From Methylohalomonas lacus (lineage in GTDB: Bacteria > Pseudomonadota > Gammaproteobacteria > Methylohalomonadales > Methylohalomonadaceae): DNA of 64,000 nt. A program made the translations under genes and the position numbers. Under the pieces are notes generated by a model that saw only the letters and a list, made by a program, of their open reading frames with translations, was not told where the DNA came from and ran no database searches. Location: contig NZ_JANUCT010000006.1 of the NCBI RefSeq assembly GCF_024808875.1, positions 1 to 64,000 on the forward strand, written 5' to 3'. Shown here in pieces: positions 27,660 to 39,790 of this stretch. Position 1 is the first letter of the stretch, and the number at the start of each line of letters is the position of its first letter.

Positions 27660-28955
27660 TCAGCCGCGCTTGTCGATCGGCACATAGTCACGCTGCTGGG
27701 AACCGGTATACAACTGCCGTGGCCGACCGATACGGAAGTCGGCGTCTTCCATCATTTCCAGCCACTGGGAAATCCAACCGGCCGAGCGACCGACCGCAAA
27801 CAGCACGGTGAACATCGACATCGGGATGCCGAGGGCCTGCAGGATAATGCCGGAATAGAAATCGACGTTTGGGTACAGCTTGCGCTCGATGAAGTATTCG
27901 TCCTGGAGCGCGATTTCCTCGAGCCGCATCGCCGTCTCGAACATCGGCTGATTGACCGTATCCATCTCGTTCAGCAGATCGTGGCAGGCCTTGCGGATAA
28001 TTTTGGCACGCGGATCGTAGTTCTTGTAGACCCGGTGACCAAAACCCATTAGGCGGAACGGGTCATCCTTGTCCTTGGCCTTGGCAATGTACTGGTCGAT
28101 GTTCTTCGGATCGCCGATCTCGTTGAGCATGTGAATGACCGCCTCGTTGGCGCCGCCATGCGCACGCCCCCACAGCGTGGCGATACCGGCGGAAATGCAG
28201 GCGAACGGGTTGGCTTCGGCACTGCCCGCCAGACGCACCGTGGACGTGCTGGCGTTTTGCTCGTGATCGGCATGCAGAATCAGCAGCTGATCCAGCGCGC
28301 GGATGGCCACCGGGCTCGGCTGGTACGGCCGGTGCGGCACGGCGAAGATCATGTTCAGCAGATTTTCTACGTAGGTGAGCTCGTAGCGTGGATGCACGAA
28401 CGGATGGCCCATGGCGTACTTGTAGCAGTGCGCCGCCAGTATCGGCATCTTGGCGATGACGCGGTGCGCGGTCAGGAGGCGGTCTTCCGGATCCTGGATA
28501 TCCATCGCCTCGTGGTAGTACGACGACAGCGCGCCGGTCACACCGACCATGATCGACATCGGATGGGCGTCATAACGATAGCCGGTGTAGAAACGATCGA
28601 GGTGCTCGTGCACCAGCGAACGGCGGTTCAGATTGTCCTTGAAAGTCTCCATTTCCTGCTGGGTTGGCAATTCGCCATTCAGCAGCAGGTAGCAAACCTC
28701 CAGGTAGGAGCTGTGCTCGGCGAGCTGCTCAATCGGATAGCCCCGATGCATCAATACGCCCTGCTCACCGTCAAGATAGGTGATCGCGCTGCGACAGGCG
28801 GCGGTATTCACATAGCCGGGGTCGAGCGTGAACATGCCCAGCTCTTTGTACAATTCCTTGGTGTCGATAACGGGGGGGCCATACACGCCCCGGACAATGG
28901 GGCATTCGACCTTGTTGCCCGTCGTGTTATCGATGATCGTGACGGTATCGGTCAT
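27660..28955 (-). CDS. gltA: Citrate synthase
   Basis: 431 aa, type II (hexameric, NADH-sensitive kind in gammaproteobacteria). Begins with the small beta domain [19 protein letters not shown]; catalytic residues in [26 protein letters not shown] and [16 protein letters not shown]. It condenses acetyl-CoA with oxaloacetate. The start at 28955 fits the conserved N-terminus; the longer frame upstream is not conserved. Confidence 0.96.
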   Translation of the reverse strand: MTDTVTIIDNTTGNKVECPIVRGVYGPPVIDTKELYKELGMFTLDPGYVNTAACRSAITYLDGEQGVLMHRGYPIEQLAEHSSYLEVCYLLLNGELPTQQEMETFKDNLNRRSLVHEHLDRFYTGYRYDAHPMSIMVGVTGALSSYYHEAMDIQDPEDRLLTAHRVIAKMPILAAHCYKYAMGHPFVHPRYELTYVENLLNMIFAVPHRPYQPSPVAIRALDQLLILHADHEQNASTSTVRLAGSAEANPFACISAGIATLWGRAHGGANEAVIHMLNEIGDPKNIDQYIAKAKDKDDPFRLMGFGHRVYKNYDPRAKIIRKACHDLLNEMDTVNQPMFETAMRLEEIALQDEYFIERKLYPNVDFYSGIILQALGIPMSMFTVLFAVGRSAGWISQWLEMMEDADFRIGRPRQLYTGSQQRDYVPIDKRG

Positions 28956-29259
28956 CGAATTTCTCTCCCTATGGGGGGTTGCAAAGAAATGCCTGCAGGG
29001 CAGGCTTGATATTGTTATTTTCTGTAGAATACATTTGTCTGGTGCAGTGCGGCAAGACACAGACTCGAGGGATGCCCGGGTTTTCCGCTTAAGTGCATGA
29101 CAAGTGGGAAAAAATGTTTACATCTACAGCGCGGTCACCGCCCCCTGTCGGCCCCGGTAACCGCAATGTGCGCGTCCCTTGAGCCGTGACCGGCGAACCG
29201 GTCGGCCGCAATATCGTCAGACGACATTCATTGAGGGCCCGCGCGCCAAGTTATAGATT
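28956..29259. promoter_or_regulatory. Divergent control region between gltA and sucA
   Basis: 304 bp between the two divergently read TCA genes, so it must hold both promoters and is a natural place for shared control. The part near 29010-29130 is A+T-rich. A small perfect hairpin (GACCGG, loop CGAA, CCGGTC at 29188-29203) lies in the likely sucA leader. I could not assign -35/-10 boxes with confidence. No gene seen. Confidence 0.5.
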
Positions 29260-32118
29260 ATGAAGAAGCTGTCCAACGCCTGTCTCTACAGTGCCAACGC
29301 CGATTTCATCGAGCAACTCTATGAAGCCTATCTGTCCGACCCGGACAGCGTAGACGCGGACTGGCGGCAATATTTCGACGCATTACGCGCCGACGATCAC
29401 CTGCGGCAGGAGATTCCGCACGGCCCGGTACGCGAGAAATTCGCCCGTCTGGCGCGGCAACGCCCGGCCCCGGCAACTACGGCTGGCAGCGCACCGTTAT
29501 CGCCGCAACAATCGGCACACAAGCAGGTCTCTGTCCTGCAGCTCATCAATGCCTATCGTTTCCGCGGTCACCGTCAGGCGGAACTGGACCCGATCAAGCA
29601 GTATCAGCGGCCCAACGTCCCGGAACTGGAACCGGGTTTTCATGGCCTGTCCGAGGCCGACCTGGATACCGAGTTCAACACCGGTTCTCTGGTTGCACCC
29701 GATTCACTCAAGCTGCGTGACATTCTCGAGCAGGTTCGTGCCACCTATTGCGGCCCGATCGGCGCGGAATACATGCACATCAACGAAACCGAGCAAAAAC
29801 GCTGGATCCAGAAACGGCTTGAGGGTTCGCGCGCCACACCACAATACAACCGTGAACAGAAACACCGCATCATCGGCCGCCTGACCGCGGCCAAGGCGCT
29901 GGAAGAGTACCTGCACAACAAATATGTCGGCCAGAAACGCTTTTCCCTGGAAGGTGGCGAGAGCTTGATTCCGCTACTCGACAATATTGTCCAGCGCGGT
30001 GGTCGCGCTGATTTGCATGAAATTGTCATCGGCATGGCCCACCGCGGTCGCCTCAACGTGCTGGTCAACATTCTCGGCAAGATGCCGAGCGAACTGTTCG
30101 GTGAGTTCGAGGGCAAGCAACCGGAAAACAACAACGGTTCCGGTGATGTGAAATACCATCTCGGCTATTCCTCCGATATCGCCGTCGACAATGGCGCCCT
30201 GCACCTGACCCTGGCTTTCAACCCGTCACACCTGGAGATCATCGACCCGGTCGTGGAAGGCTCGGTACGTGCACGCCAGGATCGGCGCCGTGATGTCGAA
30301 CGCAACCAAGTGTTGCCGCTTTTGATACACGGTGACGCGGCTCTGGCCGGCCAGGGTGTGGTGATGGAAACCCTGAACCTGTCACAGACGCGCGGCTATT
30401 CGACCGGCGGCACCATCCACGTCGTCATCAACAACCAGATCGGTTTCACCACCTCGGATCCGCTGGACTCACGCTCAACGCTCTACTGCACCGACGTCGC
30501 CAAGATGATCCAGGCGCCGATCCTGCACGTTAACGGCGACGACCCGGAGGCGGTCGTATTCGCCGCCGAGTTCGCGCTCGACTACCGTACCGAATTCAAC
30601 AAGGATGTGGTCATCGACCTGGTCTGCTACCGGCGGCACGGTCACAGCGAGGCCGATGAGCCCGCCGCCACACAGCCCGTGATGTACCGGAAGATCCGCA
30701 ATCATACCGACGCGCACCGCCAGTACAGTGATCGCCTGATCAGGGAAGGCACCTTCAGCAAGGAAGACATCCAGATGCTCGAGGACGACTATATCAAGGC
30801 ACTGGAAGAGAACCAGCCGGTTTCGGCACCGCTGATCAGCAAGGCGCAAAGGGAATATCTGGTCAACTTCGAACCGTTCAAGAACCATCGCTGGGATGAA
30901 CCGGTCGACACTTCGCTGGACCGCGACACCATCGCACGCCTGACCGAGAGCTTTACCCGGGTGCCGGAAGACTTCCAGCTGCACAAGACAGTGGAAAAGA
31001 TCATCCATGCACGCCGGCAAATGGGCCAGGACGAACAGCCGTTCGACTGGGGCTACGCCGAGATGCTGGCCTACGCCAGCCTGCTCGACGCCGGCTACCC
31101 GATCCGCATATCCGGACAGGACAGTGCCCGCGGCACCTTCTTTCACCGGCACAGCGTGATTCACAACCAGGAAAACGGCGACACTTACCTGCCCTTGCAG
31201 CATCTCAAGGCGGAGCAGCCGAGCTTTCTGATCATCAATTCCATTCTGTCGGAGGAAGCGGTGCTTGCATTCGAGTACGGCTACTCCAGTTCACAACCGA
31301 ACGGCCTGGTCATGTGGGAAGCCCAGTTCGGTGACTTCGCCAATGGCGCGCAAGTGGTTATCGACCAGTTCATCAGTTCCTCGGAAGCCAAGTGGGATCG
31401 CTATTCCGGCCTGGTCATGCTGCTGCCACATGGCTATGACGGCCAGGGCCCGGAGCATTCCTCGGCCCGACTGGAGCGCTACCTGCAACTGTGCGCCGAG
31501 GACAACATGCAGGTATGTTTCCCGAGCACCGCCGCGCAGATGTTTCACATGCTGCGCCGGCAGGTATTGCGTCCCTACCGCAAACCGCTGATCGTCATGA
31601 GCCCGAAAAGTCTGCTGCGCCATAAACTGTCGACGTCGACGCTGAGTGACATTACCGATCACGGTTTTCAGCTGGTCATCGATGAAATCGATGATATCGA
31701 CAAGCACAAGGTCAGGCGACTGCTGATCTGTTCCGGCAAGGTATATTACGATCTGCTCGACGCTCGTCGCGATAACGACATCGACAATATTGCCATCGCC
31801 CGTATCGAGCAGCTGTACCCGTTCCCGAAGCGGGAGCTGAGCGAACTCGTTGCCAGCTATCCCAACGTCGAGGACGTCGTCTGGGTACAGGAAGAACCGC
31901 GCAACCAGGGCGCCTGCGCCTATCTGCTGGAAAGCCTGAACCTATTCGGTTCACTGAATAACAACCAGCAGTTGCTGATCATCGCCCGGCCCTATTCCGC
32001 CTCGCCGGCAGTCGGTTCGCCCAGCCGTCACCTGGAACAGCAGCGTCAGCTGGTGCAGGAGGCGTTGCTGCTCGAAGCACAGGAAAGCAGCGATGACAAA
32101 GCCCGGAAATCCGCCTGA
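29260..32118 (+). CDS. sucA: 2-oxoglutarate dehydrogenase E1 component
   Basis: 952 aa thiamine-diphosphate enzyme that decarboxylates 2-oxoglutarate. N-terminal NADFIEQLYEAYLSDPDSVDADWRQYF; HRGRLNVLVNILGKMP; TDP-binding GDAALAGQGVV to NNQIGFTT; C-terminal domain with LMLLPHGYDGQGPEHSSARLERYLQL. First of the sucA-sucB-lpd run. No succinate dehydrogenase or succinyl-CoA synthetase genes lie nearby. Confidence 0.97.
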   Translation: MKKLSNACLYSANADFIEQLYEAYLSDPDSVDADWRQYFDALRADDHLRQEIPHGPVREKFARLARQRPAPATTAGSAPLSPQQSAHKQVSVLQLINAYRFRGHRQAELDPIKQYQRPNVPELEPGFHGLSEADLDTEFNTGSLVAPDSLKLRDILEQVRATYCGPIGAEYMHINETEQKRWIQKRLEGSRATPQYNREQKHRIIGRLTAAKALEEYLHNKYVGQKRFSLEGGESLIPLLDNIVQRGGRADLHEIVIGMAHRGRLNVLVNILGKMPSELFGEFEGKQPENNNGSGDVKYHLGYSSDIAVDNGALHLTLAFNPSHLEIIDPVVEGSVRARQDRRRDVERNQVLPLLIHGDAALAGQGVVMETLNLSQTRGYSTGGTIHVVINNQIGFTTSDPLDSRSTLYCTDVAKMIQAPILHVNGDDPEAVVFAAEFALDYRTEFNKDVVIDLVCYRRHGHSEADEPAATQPVMYRKIRNHTDAHRQYSDRLIREGTFSKEDIQMLEDDYIKALEENQPVSAPLISKAQREYLVNFEPFKNHRWDEPVDTSLDRDTIARLTESFTRVPEDFQLHKTVEKIIHARRQMGQDEQPFDWGYAEMLAYASLLDAGYPIRISGQDSARGTFFHRHSVIHNQENGDTYLPLQHLKAEQPSFLIINSILSEEAVLAFEYGYSSSQPNGLVMWEAQFGDFANGAQVVIDQFISSSEAKWDRYSGLVMLLPHGYDGQGPEHSSARLERYLQLCAEDNMQVCFPSTAAQMFHMLRRQVLRPYRKPLIVMSPKSLLRHKLSTSTLSDITDHGFQLVIDEIDDIDKHKVRRLLICSGKVYYDLLDARRDNDIDNIAIARIEQLYPFPKRELSELVASYPNVEDVVWVQEEPRNQGACAYLLESLNLFGSLNNNQQLLIIARPYSASPAVGSPSRHLEQQRQLVQEALLLEAQESSDDKARKSA

Positions 32119-32155
32119 ACGGCCCCAACCCTTAAAGTAAACACAAACGACACGC

Positions 32156-33436
32156 ATGATTATTGATATCAAAGTACCGCAACTGGCCGAATCGATCGCC
32201 GAAGCCACCCTGCTCGCCTGGCAGAAACAGGCCGGTGAGGCGGTCAGCCGCGGCGATAACCTCATCGACATCGAAACCGACAAGGTCACGCTGGAAGTCA
32301 CCGCCCCGGATGACGGCGTGCTCAAGGAGATCGTCAAGGAAGAAGGGGCCAGTGTCGGCAGCGACGAGGTCATCGCCCGGCTCGACACCGGGGCAACCGC
32401 CGACAGCGCTGCCGCGGCTAGCAGCGAGCCGGAACGCACGGCCGAAGCGGCATCCGCGGACGACCGGGCCAGCGCAACAGAAACGGACAGCGAAGCAGCC
32501 GACGACGGCAGCGCCCGCAAGCAAAGCCCGGCCGTGCGCCGGTTGCTGGAAGAACACCAGCTCGATGCTGACAGTATCCCGCCGAGCCGCGCCGACGGCC
32601 GCCTGACCAAGCAGGACGTGCTCAGCTACATCGAATTGCGCGACAAGGAAGCCGCCGAACCGGAACAACCGCAACCGACGGCGGCCGACGGTACGGAGCA
32701 GACCGCCAAAGCACCGCCGGCACAGCCTGCGGGTGAGCGCCCCGAGGAGCGCGTACCGATGACGCGACTGCGCAAGCGCGTCGCGGAGCGACTGCTGTCG
32801 GCACAGCACGATCATGCCCTGCTGACGACGTTCAACGAGATCAATATGGCGCCGCTGCAGACATTGCGCGAACGTTACAAGAAGACGTTTGAAGACAGCC
32901 ACGGTGTCAAGCTCGGCTTCATGTCGTTTTTCACCAAGGCGGCGGTCGAGGCACTGAAACGCTTCCCGGTGATCAATGCATCGATCGATGGCGAGGACAT
33001 CGTTTATCACGGCTACTTCGACATCGGCATCGCGGTCAGCTCGGAACGGGGCCTGGTCGTACCCATCGTGCGCGATGCCGATCAGTTGTCGTTCGCCGAC
33101 ATCGAAAGCACAATCCGCGACTACGGTGAGCGCGCGCAAAGCGGCAAGCTGAAACTGGAAGAACTGACCGGCGGTACGTTCACTATCACCAATGGCGGCG
33201 TATTCGGTTCGCTCATGTCGACACCGATCATCAACCCGCCGCAGAGTGCGATCCTCGGCATGCACGCCATCCAGGACCGGCCGGTGGCGGAAAACGGCGA
33301 AATCGTCATCCGGCCGATGATGTACGTCGCGGTATCCTACGATCACCGCATCGTCGACGGCCGCGAGGCGGTGCAGTTCCTGGTCACGATCAAGGAAATG
33401 ATCGAGGACCCGGCGCGATTATTGTTGGAAGTATGA
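32156..33436 (+). CDS. sucB: 2-oxoglutarate dehydrogenase E2 (dihydrolipoyl succinyltransferase)
   Basis: 426 aa. One lipoyl domain with lipoylated Lys in ETDKVTLEV, an Ala/Glu-rich linker, a peripheral-subunit-binding domain ([32 protein letters not shown]), and the catalytic acyltransferase domain with [27 protein letters not shown] and active-site [13 protein letters not shown]. It starts 37 bp after sucA, so the two form an operon. Confidence 0.96.
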   Translation: MIIDIKVPQLAESIAEATLLAWQKQAGEAVSRGDNLIDIETDKVTLEVTAPDDGVLKEIVKEEGASVGSDEVIARLDTGATADSAAAASSEPERTAEAASADDRASATETDSEAADDGSARKQSPAVRRLLEEHQLDADSIPPSRADGRLTKQDVLSYIELRDKEAAEPEQPQPTAADGTEQTAKAPPAQPAGERPEERVPMTRLRKRVAERLLSAQHDHALLTTFNEINMAPLQTLRERYKKTFEDSHGVKLGFMSFFTKAAVEALKRFPVINASIDGEDIVYHGYFDIGIAVSSERGLVVPIVRDADQLSFADIESTIRDYGERAQSGKLKLEELTGGTFTITNGGVFGSLMSTPIINPPQSAILGMHAIQDRPVAENGEIVIRPMMYVAVSYDHRIVDGREAVQFLVTIKEMIEDPARLLLEV

Positions 33437-33438
33437 AT

Positions 33439-35063
<1,625 letters not shown>

Positions 35064-35145
35064 TCCGGTGGTCCCGGCCGGCGCTCGGGGCCGCGCCGGG
35101 ACGCTGGAGTCGAACTCGTGTTTCTGTTACTATCTTCATAGTTTT

Positions 35146-35158
35146 GTTGCACTGCAAC
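35146..35158. promoter_or_regulatory. Candidate PhaR operator upstream of phaA
   Basis: Perfect dyad GTTGCA-C-TGCAAC, 77 bp before the phaA start. The core TGCANTGCA recurs at both phasin promoters in this window (39754-39768 and 56041-56055). PhaR proteins are known to bind TGC-rich dyads and phaR is the third gene of this operon, so autoregulation is plausible. The link to PhaR is inference. Confidence 0.55.
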
Positions 35159-35234
35159 GAAAAATGGCGGCGCTGCATAAGCTCAGAACAAAGCCAAGCG
35201 TGACGCCCTAATTCAAACATCCGGAGAAACACAT

Positions 35235-36416
35235 ATGACGGAGAATGTCGTTATTGTGGCTGCCGGCCGTACTGCCATCGGAGCATTCAATGGCAGTTTG
35301 GCGAGCCTTTCCGCCAGTACCCTGGGCGCCAGGGTCATAGCCACCCTGCTCAAGGACTCCGGCGTCAGCCCGGACCAGGTCAACGAGGTCATTTTCGGCA
35401 ACGTGCTTACCGCCGGTGCCGGCATGAACCCGGCACGCCAGGCCGCCATCGGGGCCGGCCTGCCGGACTCCGTACCGGCGATGACCATCAACAAGGTCTG
35501 CGGCAGCGGTCTGAAATCGGTCGCGCTGGCCGCCCAGTCGATCCGCGCGGGCGACGCTGACATCGTCGTCGCCGGCGGCCAGGAAAACATGAGCCAGGCC
35601 CCGCACGTACTACCGAACTCACGCAACGGCCAGAAGATGGGTGACTGGAAGCTGGTCGACAGCATGATCACCGACGGCCTGTGGGATGCATTCAACAACT
35701 ACCACATGGGCGTCACCGCCGAGAATATCGTCAAGAAATACGGCATCTCGCGCGAGGAACAGGACCAGTTCGCCGCTGCCTCGCAGAACAAGGCCGAGGC
35801 CGCCATCAAGGCCGGTAAATTCAAGGACGAAATCATTCCCATCGAGATTCCGCAGCGCAAGGGCGACCCGCTGGTCTTTGATACCGATGAGTTCCCGCGC
35901 GCCGGCGTCACCGCCGAGGGTCTGGGCCAGCTGAAACCGGCTTTCGACAAGGAAGGCACGGTCACCCCCGGCAACGCTTCCGGTATTAACGACGGTGCCG
36001 CGGCCTGCATTGTCATGAGCGAGAGCAAGGCCAAGGAACTGGGACTGACGCCAATCGCCCGCATCAGTGCCTACGCCACCGCCGGCGTTGACCCGACCAT
36101 CATGGGTACCGGCCCGATTCCGGCCAGTCAGCTGTGCCTGAAGCGCGCCGGCTGGAGCGTTGATGATCTGAACCTGATTGAAGCCAACGAAGCCTTCGCC
36201 GCCCAGGCGATCTCCGTAAACCGTGACATGGGCTGGGATACCAGCAAGGTCAACGTGAACGGCGGCGCTATCGCGCTGGGCCACCCGATCGGCGCTTCCG
36301 GCTGCCGCGTGCTGGTCACGCTGCTGCACGAAATGAAGCGCAGCGGTGGTGGCAAGGGGATCGCGACGCTGTGTATCGGCGGCGGTCAGGGTGTAGCACT
36401 GGCAGTGGAGGTTTAA
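35235..36416 (+). CDS. phaA: Acetyl-CoA acetyltransferase (beta-ketothiolase)
   Basis: 393 aa thiolase that condenses two acetyl-CoA to acetoacetyl-CoA, the first step of PHB synthesis. Nucleophilic Cys89 in [11 protein letters not shown], His350 in [14 protein letters not shown] and Cys380 in TLCIGGGQG are all present. Four bases separate its stop region from phaB. The context (phaB, phaR) supports the biosynthetic rather than the fatty-acid degrading role. Confidence 0.95.
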   Translation: MTENVVIVAAGRTAIGAFNGSLASLSASTLGARVIATLLKDSGVSPDQVNEVIFGNVLTAGAGMNPARQAAIGAGLPDSVPAMTINKVCGSGLKSVALAAQSIRAGDADIVVAGGQENMSQAPHVLPNSRNGQKMGDWKLVDSMITDGLWDAFNNYHMGVTAENIVKKYGISREEQDQFAAASQNKAEAAIKAGKFKDEIIPIEIPQRKGDPLVFDTDEFPRAGVTAEGLGQLKPAFDKEGTVTPGNASGINDGAAACIVMSESKAKELGLTPIARISAYATAGVDPTIMGTGPIPASQLCLKRAGWSVDDLNLIEANEAFAAQAISVNRDMGWDTSKVNVNGGAIALGHPIGASGCRVLVTLLHEMKRSGGGKGIATLCIGGGQGVALAVEV

Positions 36417-36419
36417 ACA

Positions 36420-37169
36420 ATGGAAGTCACATTAAAAGGCAAAGTCGCGCTGGTTACCGGCGGCACCCGCGGTATTGGTTCCGCGATCGTCAAGCAATTC
36501 GCCGCCTCCGGTGCCACGGTCGCAACCAACTATCGTAACCAGGAACAGGCCGAGAAATTCCAGGCGGAAATGAAAAAAGCCGGGGTCGATATTCACATCT
36601 ACCAGGCCGACGTCAGCGATTTCGATGCCTGCAAGCAACTGATCGAGACTGTCGAGAAAGACCTCGGCCCAATCGATATCCTGGTCAACAATGCCGGCGT
36701 TACCCAGGATACAACGCTGCGCAAGATGACCAAGGACCAGTGGGACACGGTCATGCGCATCAACCTCGACAGTGTTTACAACATGTCTCGCAACGTTATT
36801 GAGGGCATGCTGGAGCGCGGCAGCGGTCGCATCATCAACATCTCCTCGATCAATGGCCAGAAGGGCCAGATGGGCCAGAGCAATTACGCCGCCTCCAAGG
36901 CCGGCATGCACGGCTTCACGATGGCACTGGCACAGGAAGTCGCACGCAAGGGTATTACCGTGAATACCGTATCACCCGGCTATATCGGCACTGACATGGT
37001 CATGGCTGTACCGGAGGAGACGCGTAACAAGATTATTGCGCAGATTCCGGTATCCCGCCTTGGCAAGCCGGAAGAAGTCGCGGATCTCGTGACCTTCATC
37101 GCCTCCGACAAGGCCGGTTTCATCACCGGTGCCGACATATCCGCCAATGGCGGCCAACACATGATGTAA
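36420..37169 (+). CDS. phaB: Acetoacetyl-CoA reductase
   Basis: 249 aa short-chain dehydrogenase that reduces acetoacetyl-CoA to (R)-3-hydroxybutyryl-CoA with NADPH. Nucleotide loop VTGGTRGIGSAI, LVNNAGVT, catalytic Ser in NISSINGQKGQMGQSNY with YAASKAG, and SPGYIGTDMV. It is standard length. A second, extended paralogue lies two genes downstream. Confidence 0.95.
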   Translation: MEVTLKGKVALVTGGTRGIGSAIVKQFAASGATVATNYRNQEQAEKFQAEMKKAGVDIHIYQADVSDFDACKQLIETVEKDLGPIDILVNNAGVTQDTTLRKMTKDQWDTVMRINLDSVYNMSRNVIEGMLERGSGRIINISSINGQKGQMGQSNYAASKAGMHGFTMALAQEVARKGITVNTVSPGYIGTDMVMAVPEETRNKIIAQIPVSRLGKPEEVADLVTFIASDKAGFITGADISANGGQHMM

Positions 37170-37213
37170 AGCTGGCTGCCCGTACAGTGAGCCAACGGAC
37201 GAGTTGATGATCC

Positions 37214-37684
37214 ATGAGCGAAACCAGAGTCATAAAAAAATACCCGAACCGTCGCCTCTATGATACCGAGGTCAGCAAATACATCACGCTCGAGGATGTA
37301 CGCCAGCTGGTACTGGAAGGTGTCGATTTCTGTGTCAGGGACGTGAAATCGAACGAGGACCTGACCCGCGCAATACTGTTGCAGATTATTTCGGAGCAGG
37401 AGCACGGTGGCGAACCGATGTTTTCCACCGACATGCTGACCCATATCATTCGTTTCTATGGGGACTCCATGCAGAGCGTGGCTTCCGACTACCTGCGCCA
37501 GTCGCTGGAAATGTTTGTCCAGCAGCAAAAGGACTTCCAGAAGAACCTGACCGATGCGGTTACGTCCAATCCGATCAATACCATGACGGAAATGACCGAG
37601 CGAAACCTGAAGCTGTGGCGCGAGGTCCAGGACAACTTCTTCCAGGCGGCCAGCAATAAATCCAAAAAGAATACTGGCGAGTGA
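37214..37684 (+). CDS. phaR: PHB synthesis repressor PhaR
   Basis: 156 aa. N-terminal DNA-binding domain IKKYPNRRLYDTEVSKYITLEDVRQLVLEGVDFCVRD and the PHB-accumulation regulatory domain LTRAILLQIISEQEHGG...MLTHIIRFYGDSMQ, followed by a coiled C-terminus (MFVQQQKDFQKNL). Family members bind both DNA and PHB granules and release phasin promoters when polymer forms. Candidate targets are the dyads upstream of phaA and both phasins. Confidence 0.93.
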   Translation: MSETRVIKKYPNRRLYDTEVSKYITLEDVRQLVLEGVDFCVRDVKSNEDLTRAILLQIISEQEHGGEPMFSTDMLTHIIRFYGDSMQSVASDYLRQSLEMFVQQQKDFQKNLTDAVTSNPINTMTEMTERNLKLWREVQDNFFQAASNKSKKNTGE

Positions 37685-37730
37685 TAAGCCCAGTGTGTGA
37701 ATTTCAAGCGACTTCTTAGGGAGCCTCCTT

Positions 37731-38747
37731 ATGGCCAAGTCCAAAGCAACACAAAAACCGGCGGTCAATGAGTCTGCCGAAGCCATGCAGAGCATGCATG
37801 AACACTTGTTCAATCAGTGGCAGCAATCGTTGGACATGACTTTCAACTCTTTCATGCGCATGACCGAAGCAGCCAGCGAGGCAATGGAGACCGCCTCGCG
37901 TCAGCAAAGCCAGGCCATGAGCATGGTCATCGACCCCTACGTTAACCAATTCAACATGGTCTCGCAGCTGTTCGGTGAACCGAACATCCAGCCGCGCCTG
38001 GGCCAGCGCGTGGCGCTGGTCACCGGCGGGATCGGCGGTATCGGTAGTGCCATTTGCCGACGCCTGGCTGATGACCATCATTACGTGGTCGCTTCGTATA
38101 TACCGGCCGAGGCGGAACTGGCAAGGGAGTGGCAGCGGCAACAGCGTGCCGATGGCTATGACTTTGGCATTGTCGAATGCAATGTTGCCGATTACGATTC
38201 ATGCACGGCCATGGCTGAACAGCTGGACAAGGAATGTGGCCGCGTCGACGTACTGGTGAATGCTGCCGGTATCACCCGGGACTCGACCCTGCGCAAGATG
38301 GATCCGGAAAACTGGCACGCGGTCATGGATACCAACCTCGACAGCATCTTCAACGTCACCCGGCAGCTGGTCGACATGATGGTCGAGCGTGAATACGGTC
38401 GCGTGATCAACATCTCCTCGGTCAACGGTCAGAAGGGTCAGCTGGGTCAGACCAACTATTCTGCGGCCAAGGCCGGCATGGTTGGTTTCACAAAATCACT
38501 GGCGCTGGAACTGGCCGAAACCGGCGTTACCGTAAACACGGTCTCGCCCGGTTACGTCGCCACGAAAATGGTTGAGGCCATTCCCGACGAGGTCAAACAG
38601 CAAATCATCAGCAAGATCCCGGCCGGGCGACTTGGCAAGCCGGAAGAGATCGCCGCGGCGGTTGCCTACCTGGCGCGTGAGGACAGCGGCTATATCACCG
38701 GTTCCGATCTCGCCGTCAATGGCGGCCTGTATACCGGTTATCGCTAG
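37731..38747 (+). CDS. Acetoacetyl-CoA reductase paralogue with a phasin-like N-terminal extension (338 aa)
   Basis: Residues about 1-88 form an amphipathic helical segment rich in Met, Gln, Ala and Ser (AMQSMHEHLFNQWQQSLDMT, then SFMRMTEAASEAMETASRQQ) like small phasin or PhaE-type helices. Residues 92-338 are a complete PhaB-type reductase: nucleotide loop VTGGIGGIGSAI (about 97-108), NAAG 177-180, NISSVNGQKGQLGQTNYSAAKAG with Tyr243 and Lys247. The extension has no signal peptide. Located 46 bp after phaR, with GGGAG before the ATG. It could hold the reductase on the granule surface; that is inference. Confidence 0.85.
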   Translation: MAKSKATQKPAVNESAEAMQSMHEHLFNQWQQSLDMTFNSFMRMTEAASEAMETASRQQSQAMSMVIDPYVNQFNMVSQLFGEPNIQPRLGQRVALVTGGIGGIGSAICRRLADDHHYVVASYIPAEAELAREWQRQQRADGYDFGIVECNVADYDSCTAMAEQLDKECGRVDVLVNAAGITRDSTLRKMDPENWHAVMDTNLDSIFNVTRQLVDMMVEREYGRVINISSVNGQKGQLGQTNYSAAKAGMVGFTKSLALELAETGVTVNTVSPGYVATKMVEAIPDEVKQQIISKIPAGRLGKPEEIAAAVAYLAREDSGYITGSDLAVNGGLYTGYR

Positions 38748-38773
38748 ACTCAGCCGGCAGGTAGCGTTCACGA

Positions 38774-38806
38774 AAACCGCGACGGCCAAACCGTCGCGGT
38801 TTTTTT
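38774..38806 (+). terminator. Intrinsic terminator after the pha operon
   Basis: AAACCGCGACGG (38774-38785) pairs with CCGTCGCGGTTT (38791-38802) over a five-base loop; seven T follow from 38800. It ends the phaA-phaB-phaR-reductase unit and lies between it and the convergent phosphatase gene. Confidence 0.92.
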
Positions 38807-38817
38807 ATGGCCGGCCG

Positions 38818-39570
38818 TCACTGCGCCGTATCCGCTTTACCAGGCATGTCGCGAGTTGCATCGCCGGGAACTTCCAGACTGTAAATCAGTGCTGCCAGTT
38901 CACCGGGGTTGGCGCGGGCAACAAGCTTCAGGTCACTGTCAAAAATCAGAAAGCCCAGCTCTTCCAGGTCATCGTATTCCACAGCCAGCGGGCGCAGCAT
39001 GTTGCCGTGCGCCGACATCACGACATTGCTGTCGGCGCGCAGCTGCTCGCGAAAGAACTGCCGCAGACGCTTGCCGTGGCGTTCGATATCTGCCTCGTCG
39101 CCGTAGTTGTGATGGACGAAAGAGAGTACCTCGACACGCTCGTCGACCCGGTCAAATGCCAGCCTGGCCGTCTGTACGGCGCGGCAGATGGGACTCGAGT
39201 AAACCGCACCGATCGGAATGTCCAGCTTGGCAAACAGCTGCCCGAGTATCTTGGCGCTTTCCTTGCCGGCTTCGGTCAGACAGTGACCGGGCATATCATC
39301 CGGTGGCTTGTCGACGCCCGGCACGTGTTCCGCCAGGTCGATCAGCTCCATGGCCGGGATACCGAGCTCGCGTTCGCCGTGGCGTAGAAAGAGGAGATAT
39401 CCGCCCTCGCGCAGGGCCTCGATATGTGCTTCTTCCAGTGGCAGCGGCCGGTGTTCCGCGTCATCCCCGGCGCTTTCCCCGGCCAGGCTGACCGGCACGG
39501 GCGAAAACGCCACCAGGGCCAATGCCATGGTCATAACTCTATGAAGTTTAGATGATAATTTGTACTTCAT
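38818..39570 (-). CDS. Exported histidine-phosphatase superfamily protein (250 aa)
   Basis: Signal peptide (about residues 1-31, ending PVPVSLAGE), then a phosphoglycerate-mutase-like fold: catalytic LLFLRHGERELG, VYSSPICRAVQTARLAF and VVMSAHGNMLRPLA. The RHG motif and the second His are in place. Periplasmic substrate unknown. The start at 39570 gives the signal peptide; upstream in-frame codons are not convincing. Lies between two PHA loci but no link is evident. Confidence 0.82.
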   Translation of the reverse strand: MKYKLSSKLHRVMTMALALVAFSPVPVSLAGESAGDDAEHRPLPLEEAHIEALREGGYLLFLRHGERELGIPAMELIDLAEHVPGVDKPPDDMPGHCLTEAGKESAKILGQLFAKLDIPIGAVYSSPICRAVQTARLAFDRVDERVEVLSFVHHNYGDEADIERHGKRLRQFFREQLRADSNVVMSAHGNMLRPLAVEYDDLEELGFLIFDSDLKLVARANPGELAALIYSLEVPGDATRDMPGKADTAQ

Positions 39571-39712
39571 GGGGGCTGGTATTGCACTCCCGATGTTTTC
39601 CGACTGACTTATTTTCGACCGGTGACGCAGCCGTAGGTTGCGTCCGTGACTCAAACATAAGTTAGCACTCACTATTATTTTTGATCGAAACGCAAATATC
39701 CTCCACCACCAC

Positions 39713-39768
39713 TTGACACACACCGTGGCGAGAACTATGCTGCACAGCAACAATGTTGCAATGCACAA
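39713..39768 (+). promoter_or_regulatory. Phasin promoter with overlapping dyad operator
   Basis: TTGACA (39713-39718), 17-bp spacer, TATGCT (39736-39741): a near-consensus sigma-70 promoter. Starting 12 bp after the -10 box is TGTTGCAATGCACAA (39754-39768), a dyad related to the phaA site GTTGCACTGCAAC and nearly identical to the other phasin site. Its place over the likely start of transcription suits a repressor such as PhaR. Confidence 0.75.
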
Positions 39769-39790
39769 ATGGATCCCGAAGGAGGAAACC

